NCBI GenBank assembly: GCA_902825875.1
Contig: CADECP010000016.1
Location: 85,519 to 149,518 of the forward strand
Direction: 5' to 3'
Length of the DNA: 64,000 bases
DNA from: an uncultured Acidobacteriota bacterium
GTDB lineage: Bacteria; Acidobacteriota; Blastocatellia; RBC074
In this document: positions 53,680-59,846 of the stretch, piece by piece
Position numbering within the stretch: position 1 is the first letter of the stretch
Layout of the letters: every line of letters starts with the position of its first letter
Program-made: the position numbers and the translations under genes
Notes under the pieces: generated by a model
Databases searched by the model: none
Told to the model about the DNA's origin: nothing
The model's input: the letters and a program-made list of their open reading frames with translations, nothing else

Positions 53680-53691
53680 AATTGGCCTCCT

Positions 53692-54447
53692 TTACGCAGC
53701 CGCGCTGGCGGTCTTGATCCAATCGTAGCCTTTCTTTTCCAGTTCCAACGCCAGTTCCTTGCCGCCGGATTTGACGATCTGTCCGCGATAGAGCACGTGG
53801 ACGATGTCCGGTTCGATGTAATCCAGCAATCGTTGGTAGTGCGTGACCAGGATGATGGCGTTGTCTTTGTTGGCCAGTTTGTTGACTCCGCCCGCGACAA
53901 TTCGCAGCGCGTCAATGTCCAAACCGGAATCGGTTTCGTCCAACACGGCCAGCTTGGGTTCCAGCACGGCCATTTGCAGAATTTCGTTGCGCTTCTTTTC
54001 GCCGCCCGAAAAACCTTCGTTGACCGAACGGTTGATGAAGCTCTTTTCCATTTCGACGACTTTGATTTTTTCTTCTATCAAATCGTCGAATTCCAACGGA
54101 TCGAGTTCTTCGCGGTTTTCGTGCTTGGCCTTTTCGTTGTACGCCATTCGCAGGAAGTTGGCGTTGCTGACGCCGGGAATTTCAATTGGGTATTGAAAGG
54201 CCAGAAAGACGCCTTCGCGCGCGCGTTCATCCGGTTCCAGTTCCAACAAGTTTTTGCCGTTGTAAATCACTTCGCCGCCGGTCACTTCGTAGCTCGGGTG
54301 TCCGGCCAGCACTTTTGCCAGCGTGCTTTTGCCGGAACCGTTCGGTCCCATAATCGCGTGAATCTCTCCGGCTTTGACCGTCAGGTTCAAGCCTTTCAAA
54401 ATCTCTTTGCCATCAATCGTGGCTTGTAAATTACGAATCTCTAGCAC
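53692..54447 (-). CDS. sufC: Fe-S cluster assembly ATPase SufC
   Basis: ABC-type ATPase of the SufBCD complex. Walker [10 protein letters not shown] is at about 34-42, the signature [14 protein letters not shown] at about 144-157, and Walker [16 protein letters not shown] follows; the E-T-D-S-G-L-D segment is typical of SufC. A GTG start is supported by GGAGGGAG eight bases upstream. It is separated from sufB by four genes, an unusual disruption of the sufBC order. Confidence 0.96.
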   Translation of the reverse strand: MLEIRNLQATIDGKEILKGLNLTVKAGEIHAIMGPNGSGKSTLAKVLAGHPSYEVTGGEVIYNGKNLLELEPDERAREGVFLAFQYPIEIPGVSNANFLRMAYNEKAKHENREELDPLEFDDLIEEKIKVVEMEKSFINRSVNEGFSGGEKKRNEILQMAVLEPKLAVLDETDSGLDIDALRIVAGGVNKLANKDNAIILVTHYQRLLDYIEPDIVHVLYRGQIVKSGGKELALELEKKGYDWIKTASAAA

Positions 54448-54480
54448 TGAAAATCTCCCTCCCCGCTCCTTTAGGAAATG

Positions 54481-54571
54481 GGTGGGACAGGTTCGTAACC
54501 TGTCCCGTAAATCGCATCGCTGATTTGGTTATTACAATTTCAACCGGGACAGGTTACGAACCTGTCCCACC
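54481..54571. repeat. Tandem duplication with two GGGACAGGTT hairpins
   Basis: GGTGGGACAGGTT-CGT-AACCTGTCCC (54481-54506) and GGGACAGGTT-ACG-AACCTGTCCCACC (54546-54571). The 25 bases after the first hairpin (CGCTGATTTGGTTATTACAA...) resemble the 25 bases after the second, which are the end of the dinB-like gene, so a unit of about 65 bases appears duplicated. Confidence 0.75.
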
Positions 54572-54589
54572 AGTCAAGGCGCTGATTTG

Positions 54590-55066
54590 TTATGACAACT
54601 TCAAGCTTTCGCCGGTGCGCTGTTTGGTCAACAACATGATCTGCCCGGTGTGCAGCGCGAAATGCTGGACGATGCGCAAAATCGCTTCCATCACGGTCAC
54701 GTCGTTGCCTTGAATCTCTCGGCGTTCCAGCAAGCGTGTTAAGTCAACATTGGCCAAAACCTGATCCGCCTGAGCCATTGTTTCTTTCAACCGGGCCAGC
54801 AAATCCGCGCGCGCGAAACCGCCGCGTTCGCCGAACTCATGCTCGCGGTCACGATGGTAAGGCAGACTGCCTACGCCACCGACGATCCATTGCTGGACAT
54901 TGCCAGAAAGATGCAGGATCAAATTGCCAATGCTGTTGGAAGCTTCATTCGCTCGCCGCCAAACGTCTTCATCGGTCAACTGAGCCAAACAACTTTCGAT
55001 CTTCGGCAAATACGAAGAAGCGAAATACCAACGCGCTTGATCCAAAAAGTATTGCGACGTGTCCAT
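54590..55066 (-). CDS. DinB-like / DUF1572 four-helix protein
   Basis: A 158-residue DinB-superfamily protein (the metal-binding four-helix bundle also called YfiT/DUF1572, unrelated to DNA polymerase IV). Histidines that may bind a metal are in LILHLSGNVQQWI, near residue 52, and FALHTGQIM, near residue 140. Some members are thiol transferases or hydrolases. It starts three bases after the ridA stop, so these two genes are co-transcribed. Its place inside the suf cluster could reflect a thiol-linked role, but that is inference. Confidence 0.82.
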   Translation of the reverse strand: MDTSQYFLDQARWYFASSYLPKIESCLAQLTDEDVWRRANEASNSIGNLILHLSGNVQQWIVGGVGSLPYHRDREHEFGERGGFARADLLARLKETMAQADQVLANVDLTRLLERREIQGNDVTVMEAILRIVQHFALHTGQIMLLTKQRTGESLKLS

Positions 55067-55069
55067 TGC

Positions 55070-55507
55070 TTAGTCCGTTACTTCGACAATCGCTTCGATT
55101 TCCACCGGGATGTTGTGTGGCAGCGAACCCATTCCGACCGCCGAGCGCGCGTGGCGTCCGGCATCGCCGAAAACTTCGACAAACAAATCCGAACAGCCGT
55201 TGATGACTGCCGGATGTTCGCCGAATTCCGGCACGGCGTTGACCATTCCCAAAACTTTGACCACGCGCTTGACGCGGCGCAACGTGCCGAGTTCCTGCTT
55301 CATCACCGCCAGCAGGATAAAGCCCGTTTCGCGCGCGAATTCGTAAGCCTGCTCTTTGGTGAATTCAATGCCGACTTTGCCCGTCGCCAACGGGCCTTTC
55401 CCGGCCAGAAACAGCAAATTGCCGGTGCGCACGGCGTGAACGTAATTGCCCGCCGGCGTGGGAACCGGCGGCAGGGAAGCTTCAATTTCCGTTAGTTTTT
55501 CCGACAT
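55070..55507 (-). CDS. RidA/YjgF-like protein
   Basis: A 145-residue protein of the YjgF/YER057c/UK114 superfamily; canonical members hydrolyse reactive enamines and imines made by PLP enzymes. Key pattern: NYVHAVRTGNLLFLAGKGPL at the N-terminal half and MGSLPHNIPVEIEAIVEV at the C-terminus. The catalytic arginine of true RidA (R105) is not clearly present, so it may belong to a Rid1-7-type subfamily with another role. The ATG at 55507 has GAGGAATTGG upstream. The frame is open upstream through the hepT tail to the amber at 55559. Confidence 0.85.
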   Translation of the reverse strand: MSEKLTEIEASLPPVPTPAGNYVHAVRTGNLLFLAGKGPLATGKVGIEFTKEQAYEFARETGFILLAVMKQELGTLRRVKRVVKVLGMVNAVPEFGEHPAVINGCSDLFVEVFGDAGRHARSAVGMGSLPHNIPVEIEAIVEVTD

Positions 55508-55558
55508 ATCCAATTCCTCGATTAGTTTTGTTACTGCCGCTTTCAGCGGAGCTAAATC

Positions 55559-55843
55559 CTATTTGGCGGTTGCCCAAACGGTTTGCCAGTTGATTCGGAA
55601 GTAATGGTGGATCAGCTTGTCCCGCATCCGCGCGATGTTACGCCAGTCAATTTGCGGCTGCCTCTGTTTAACTTCATTCGGCAGCGATTTGGCTGCCTCT
55701 CCGATGACTTCAAGATTACGAATCACTCCATCTTGCAAGAGGCGATTAGCTTGAAAAGTCGGCTCATCCACTCCGTCAAGGTAGCCTTCGATCAACGCGA
55801 TGCATTCCAAAATGTCATCCAAATAAGCCAATTCACGACGCAT
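55559..55843 (-). CDS. hepT: HepT-like HEPN toxin (DUF86), probably truncated by an amber codon
   Basis: A 94-residue HEPN-domain protein. The RX4HXY ribonuclease motif is present: R-DKLI-HHY in MRDKLIHHYF. Together with mntA it forms a HEPN/MNT toxin-antitoxin pair in which the nucleotidyltransferase modifies the toxin. The frame stops at TAG (55559-55561) after WATAK, where family members normally continue with one more helix. The 17 codons after the stop read DLAPLKAAVTKLIEEL and then D, which looks like that missing helix and stays open into ridA. It overlaps mntA by 11 bases. Confidence 0.85.
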   Translation of the reverse strand: MRRELAYLDDILECIALIEGYLDGVDEPTFQANRLLQDGVIRNLEVIGEAAKSLPNEVKQRQPQIDWRNIARMRDKLIHHYFRINWQTVWATAK

Positions 55844-56141
55844 AAATCACCTGCACATCGCGACGTATCTGTTCTCCGCGCCGTCCGCTTAAGCTATTTT
55901 CCGTTACCAGATCAACTTTTTGGTGAACAGCTTCGGCAAACTTGTCTTCAATCGCCATGAATTCCAGCAAGCCGGGTTTTTTCGAGTCTGAAAATTTGAC
56001 CAGCAAATCAAGATCGCTTTGCGCCGTCGCTTCATTACGGGCAGTTGAACCGAAGACGCTCAATCGCTCCACGCCGTTTTGTCGGCAGAGTTCTTTCATC
56101 GCTTCGGTTTGGAATAGCTCTTTGACCTGTTCAAGCGTCAT
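55833..56141 (-). CDS. mntA: MNT-domain nucleotidyltransferase antitoxin MntA
   Basis: A 102-residue minimal nucleotidyltransferase. The signature GSTARNEATAQSDLDLLV has the GSx10DxD pattern with both acidic residues, the catalytic site of MntA-type enzymes that AMPylate the HepT tyrosine. A third acidic position is in KVDLVTE. It starts five bases after the sufB stop and overlaps hepT by 11 bases, so sufB-mntA-hepT are probably co-translated from one transcript. Confidence 0.9.
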   Translation of the reverse strand: MTLEQVKELFQTEAMKELCRQNGVERLSVFGSTARNEATAQSDLDLLVKFSDSKKPGLLEFMAIEDKFAEAVHQKVDLVTENSLSGRRGEQIRRDVQVIYAS

Positions 56142-56146
56142 TATGC

Positions 56147-57586
56147 TTACCCCACACTTCCTTCCAGTTTTAGTCCAAGCAGGCGCGTAGCTTCGACGGC
56201 GAATTCCATCGGCAATTCGCGGAAAACTTCTTTGCAGAATCCGTTGATAATCATCGAAACGGCGTCTTCGGTGGAAACTCCGCGCTGGTTGAAGTAGAAA
56301 ATCTGGTCTTCGCTGATTTTGGAAGTTGAAGCTTCGTGTTCAATTTTGGCGGTATTGTTGCCGACTTCGATGTACGGAAAAGTGTTCGCGCCACATTGCT
56401 GGCCAATCAGCAAACTGTCGCATTGCGAATAGTTCCGCGCATTTTCGGCTTTCGGCAAAATCTTGACCTGCCCGCGATAACTGTTGTTCGAGCGCCCAGC
56501 GGAAATGCCTTTGCTGACGATCCGGCTGCGAGTGTTTTTGCCGATGTGAATCATCTTCGTGCCGGTGTCGGCTTGCTGCATGTGGTTTGTCAACGCCACG
56601 GAGTAAAACTCGCCTATGGAATTGTCGCCCTGCAAAATGCAGCTTGGGTACTTCCAGGTAATCGCCGAGCCGGTTTCAACCTGCGTCCACGAAATCTTGG
56701 AATTGACTCCGCGACAAGCGCCGCGTTTGGTGACGAAGTTATAAATACCGCCTTTGCCTTCTTCATCGCCCGCGTACCAGTTCTGCACCGTCGAGTATTT
56801 GATCTCCGCATCGTCCAGCGCCACCAGTTCGACAACTGCGGCGTGCAATTGATTCTTGTCGAATTTCGGCGCAGTGCAGCCTTCCAGGTAAGAAACGTGG
56901 CTGCGCTCTTCGGCGACGATCAGAGTGCGTTCAAACTGGCCGGACTCGGAATTGTTGATGCGAAAGTATGAAGACAATTCCATCGGCGAACGAACGTCTT
57001 TGGGAATGAAGCAGAACGAACCGTCGGAAAACACCGCCGAATTCAGCGCCGCAAAATAATTGTCGGTGTAAGGCACAACCGAACCCAGATACTTTTTGAT
57101 TAACTCAGGGTGATCGTGAACGGCTTCTGAAAACGAGCAGAAGATGACACCTGCTTTCGCCAGCTTTTCCCGGAAGGTCGTGGCAACCGAAACACTGTCG
57201 AAGATGGCGTCCACGGCTACGTTGGCCAGCATTTTCTGTTCGCTGAGCGGAATGCCCAGCTTTTCAAACGTATCCAGCAATTCCGGGTCAACTTCGTCTA
57301 AACTTTCCAGCTTCTTTTTCGGCTTCGGCGCGGAGTAATAGATGATGTCCTGATAATCCATCTTCGGATAATTGACGTTCGCCCACTCCGGCTCTTCCAT
57401 TGTCAGCCAGTGGCGAAACGCCTTCAGCCGCCATTCCAGCAACCATTCCGGTTCGTTCTTTTTGGCGGAGATCGTGCGAACGATGTCTTCGTTCAGCCCG
57501 CGCGGAATGGTTTCGGCTTCGATGTCGGTGACGAATCCGTATTTGTATTCTCGATTGGCTAATGCTTCTACAGCCGCTGTGCTCAT
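56147..57586 (-). CDS. sufB: Fe-S cluster assembly protein SufB
   Basis: The main scaffold of the SufBCD complex, where the cluster is built. The 479-residue protein has the family segments [20 protein letters not shown] at the C-terminus, [18 protein letters not shown], and [17 protein letters not shown] with the conserved cysteines of the sulfur path. Start: ATG with AGGAAGG nine bases upstream. It is the first structural gene of the cluster; a candidate Rrf2 box lies 31 bases before it. Confidence 0.97.
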   Translation of the reverse strand: MSTAAVEALANREYKYGFVTDIEAETIPRGLNEDIVRTISAKKNEPEWLLEWRLKAFRHWLTMEEPEWANVNYPKMDYQDIIYYSAPKPKKKLESLDEVDPELLDTFEKLGIPLSEQKMLANVAVDAIFDSVSVATTFREKLAKAGVIFCSFSEAVHDHPELIKKYLGSVVPYTDNYFAALNSAVFSDGSFCFIPKDVRSPMELSSYFRINNSESGQFERTLIVAEERSHVSYLEGCTAPKFDKNQLHAAVVELVALDDAEIKYSTVQNWYAGDEEGKGGIYNFVTKRGACRGVNSKISWTQVETGSAITWKYPSCILQGDNSIGEFYSVALTNHMQQADTGTKMIHIGKNTRSRIVSKGISAGRSNNSYRGQVKILPKAENARNYSQCDSLLIGQQCGANTFPYIEVGNNTAKIEHEASTSKISEDQIFYFNQRGVSTEDAVSMIINGFCKEVFRELPMEFAVEATRLLGLKLEGSVG

Positions 57587-57616
57587 CTTTTATCCTTCCT
57601 CTATGCCCTTCTAAGT

Positions 57617-57630
57617 TGACAAAAGTGTCA
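57617..57630. promoter_or_regulatory. Candidate Rrf2 operator upstream of sufB
   Basis: Perfect palindrome TGACA-N4-TGTCA, flanked by GGTAC on one side. The same architecture occurs upstream of the Rrf2 gene (58274-58287), including the GGTAC/GTACC flank. Confidence 0.6.
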
Positions 57631-57655
57631 GGTACGGGGGCAAATTTTTAACGGT

Positions 57656-58177
57656 TCAATCTCCGGCCATTGCCAATGCTTTTACCGAAGGCAATCGGCT
57701 GCCGTTCTTGCTGGTGATTTGAACGAACTTCACGTCAATTGCTCCGGTCAGCAAAGACGAGACCGGGACTTTATCGAACACGCTGTTGACGAAATCCGTG
57801 ATGCTGGTCCAGACGGGACGCAATCCGCAATCGTCGTGATGCACGCAAGTGTCTTGATTGCCTGTGAACTGCGAACAGATTTCCTCTTCTGAAGGAATGC
57901 CGCCCAACACGCGCATCACCTCGCCCAAGCTGATTTCGCTGCTGGGGCGCGTCAAACGATAACCGCCTTTCGGCCCGCGAACGCTTTCGACAATGCCGCT
58001 GCGGCTCAAAGTCCACAAAATCTTTTCGACATAAGCGATGGACAAGCCTTCGCGGTCGGCAATGTCGCGGACAAACATCGCGCCCGGCTCCAAATTGGAG
58101 TCGGAGTTGCCCGATTGTTCGCGCGCCAACTGCAAAATGCAGCGCAGCCCGTATTCTTCTTGAGAAGTGATTTTCAA
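57656..58177 (-). CDS. Rrf2 family transcriptional regulator (IscR/SufR-type)
   Basis: A 173-residue Rrf2 protein. The winged-helix domain (1-80) has SIAYVEKILWTLSRSGIVES and VRGPKGGYRLTRP. Three cysteines, C101, C111 and C117, are spaced like the iron-sulfur ligands of IscR-type sensors, so it probably senses Fe-S status and represses the suf genes. It is the gene just upstream of sufB in the same orientation, 69 bases away. No good ribosome site is visible before its ATG. Confidence 0.9.
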   Translation of the reverse strand: MKITSQEEYGLRCILQLAREQSGNSDSNLEPGAMFVRDIADREGLSIAYVEKILWTLSRSGIVESVRGPKGGYRLTRPSSEISLGEVMRVLGGIPSEEEICSQFTGNQDTCVHHDDCGLRPVWTSITDFVNSVFDKVPVSSLLTGAIDVKFVQITSKNGSRLPSVKALAMAGD

Positions 58178-58192
58178 TGGTTTTTACCGCTA

Positions 58193-58222
58193 GCCGGGAG
58201 CGCGGGCATCTTGCCCGCAGCC
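58193..58222. repeat. GCGGGCATCTTGCCCGC hairpin in the Rrf2 leader
   Basis: GCGGGCA and TGCCCGC form a seven-base stem (about 58202-58218) between the Rrf2 promoter and its start codon. This sequence type recurs as a REP element in related genomes; here a single copy is seen. Confidence 0.45.
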
Positions 58223-58250
58223 TGTAGTTAAGGTTCCGAACTGAAGCCGG

Positions 58251-58279
58251 ATGCTAGCACGCGAACCTGTACCTGACAA
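58251..58279 (-). promoter_or_regulatory. Promoter of the Rrf2 gene overlapping its operator
   Basis: On the minus strand TTGTCA (58279-58274) and TAGCAT (58256-58251) are spaced by 17 bases, a good sigma-70 layout. The -35 box lies inside the TGACA-N4-TGTCG palindrome, as expected for autorepression. Confidence 0.5.
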
Positions 58280-58287
58280 GTTTGTCG
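58274..58287. promoter_or_regulatory. Candidate Rrf2 operator upstream of its own gene
   Basis: TGACA-AGTT-TGTCG, with GTACC adjoining, matches the sufB-upstream palindrome at 57617-57630 in spacing and in flank. Confidence 0.6.
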
Positions 58288-58392
58288 GGTATCGAAAGCG
58301 ATTAAGGGAAGAATTTTTTCAAACGCTGAGCCGTTTCTGAATTTGCCTCCGCTTCAAGAGATGAGAGCAAAAAAGAAAAACAGGAGGTGTGT

Positions 58393-58704
58393 ATGCCGGT
58401 TCCACAAACTTTCGTTTTGCGTTGTCCCAATTCTCGGTGTGCGGTTGCCAAAATTCACGGCGCTGGGTTCGTTCCAGTGGAGCGAACGAATTATCAGCGG
58501 ATGCGCTATGCGGGCAGCATTCACATCGGGCTGCTGACCAGAGTTTTCCGATCAATGCTGAACCTGCCCGACAACCTGCCGATGGGGACTTACCATTTGT
58601 ATTACTGTCCGGTCTGCCGCGAAGAAGCTCTGTACACCGATAAACACGGGCTGATGCGGCAAGTGTATCTGACCGAAAACGGCGATCTGAGGCTGCTGGC
58701 CTGA
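58393..58704 (+). CDS. Small hypothetical protein with cysteine pairs
   Basis: A 103-residue protein starting at the ATG at 58393, with AGGAGG five bases upstream. Two cysteine pairs (LRCPNSRC near residue 12 and YCPVC near residue 72) could form a split zinc ribbon. The middle is basic and contains a hydrophobic stretch (SIHIGLLTRVF). I do not recognise the family. It is divergent from the Rrf2 gene and converges on the mazF-like gene, 21 bases away. Confidence 0.65.
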   Translation: MPVPQTFVLRCPNSRCAVAKIHGAGFVPVERTNYQRMRYAGSIHIGLLTRVFRSMLNLPDNLPMGTYHLYYCPVCREEALYTDKHGLMRQVYLTENGDLRLLA

Positions 58705-58725
58705 GCCTTATTCTGGTTGGCCAGA

Positions 58726-59052
58726 TTAAGCAAAAACATCTTCGAGGTTTAAGGCTAGCACTCTTTTCTGACCAATGGCCTTGAGCAGGTCTTCATTCAA
58801 GGTTCCGAGGTATTTCGTCAAGCGTTGTTTGGGGACAGTTTGAACGTTATCCAGTTGAGCGAACGAATGGCGTGAGAGATTGGCTTGATGGTCAATGTCT
58901 ACTTCAGTCGGATAGCCTTTGCCCGGAGTGGTAATTTCGGCAACAGTGATTTTGTTCAGGTACTGAATGACAGCATTGCGAGTCAGGATCACGACCGGAC
59001 GAGTTCCGGCTTTGCCGCCCAACTCAGCTTCCCAAACATCCCCACGTTTCAT
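58726..59052 (-). CDS. mazF: MazF/PemK family mRNA-interferase toxin
   Basis: A 108-residue toxin of the CcdB/PemK fold. The family pattern is MKRGDVWEAELGGKAGTRPV at the N-terminus, VVILTRNAVI, and VPKQRLTKYLGTL. R and D residues of the RNA-binding face are kept. The ATG at 59052 overlaps the antitoxin stop by four bases (ATGA). It probably cleaves mRNA at short sequences. Confidence 0.9.
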   Translation of the reverse strand: MKRGDVWEAELGGKAGTRPVVILTRNAVIQYLNKITVAEITTPGKGYPTEVDIDHQANLSRHSFAQLDNVQTVPKQRLTKYLGTLNEDLLKAIGQKRVLALNLEDVFA

Positions 59053-59285
59053 ATCTCTGACCACGCCTGCGCTTCCAGCCAATCTTCCGTCCGGTTTGGG
59101 TCATCCGGTTTTTTTTTGAGCGAAGCAATCCATTCCTGCTCAAACCGCTGACCATCGTGTTGACTCAGCCAGCCTTGTAAGGCTTGCCGAATGACTTGCA
59201 CTGGTTCCAGCCCCAGCGGCTGGCCAACGCGAACCATCGCCGCCCACAACTGTTCATCAAGTGATATTTGAATGTTTGTGTTCAT
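59049..59285 (-). CDS. Ribbon-helix-helix-type antitoxin of the MazF pair
   Basis: A 78-residue protein. Residues 4-45 have the CopG/Arc-like pattern NIQISLDEQLWAAMVRVGQP followed by a helix, compatible with a DNA-binding antitoxin; the acidic C-terminal half (PDDPNRTEDWLEAQAW) would wrap the toxin. It overlaps the mazF start by four bases. Confidence 0.85.
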   Translation of the reverse strand: MNTNIQISLDEQLWAAMVRVGQPLGLEPVQVIRQALQGWLSQHDGQRFEQEWIASLKKKPDDPNRTEDWLEAQAWSEI

Positions 59286-59846
59286 TGCCAGCCTACCTTA
59301 CAAAAGGCTGGTTTTGTTGGCAAGAAAAGTGTCCGACAAAGCTGCCAGCTTGTCGAAGTCTCCGCTGGCAAGCCATTGGCCTTAATGTCATGACACCGAC
59401 AAGCTAGCAGCCTTGTCATTACCCACATTTTTTTCTTTGCGCCGGAGGCGCAGCGGATATTAGCCGGGAGTGGAGTCTTCGGACCCCCCGGAAACAATGG
59501 CGAAAGACCGCCAAGCCCTGAAAGGGCGACGGACGAAACTCCGGTCAGTCGCCCTTTCAGGGCTGGAAATAAATGCCACACCGTTCCGGTGGTTCCGCAA
59601 AGCCTTCACCACAGGCTAATATCCACATCCCTTTCAGGGCAAAGGCCGAAATTCTCAAAAACTCAAAAAAATTCGACCGCTTCGCGGTGGGGGTAAAACA
59701 CTTCTCTCCACGCTTCCGGTTTCTGCAAACTCCTGGCAGTTCCATCTCCGCTTCGCCGCTACGGTCGGCTCCGCACGCCCTTCGCTTGGCGAAGCTACGA
59801 TTGCACTGCCTATTTTCAGCCGGAAAGGGTAAGAGGGTAAAAGAGC
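59286..59846. other. 561-base region with repeats, no gene
   Basis: Frames that cross it have poor coding character. It holds GACAA...TTGTC-type hairpins (59330-59430) and a perfect 17-bp inverted repeat around GCCCTGAAAGGGCGAC (about 59512-59565). It may be the remains of an inserted element. Confidence 0.55.
59512..59565. repeat. Perfect inverted repeat of GCCCTGAAAGGGCGAC
   Basis: AGCCCTGAAAGGGCGAC at about 59513-59529 and its exact complement at about 59547-59563 face each other across a 17-base spacer. Confidence 0.7.
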
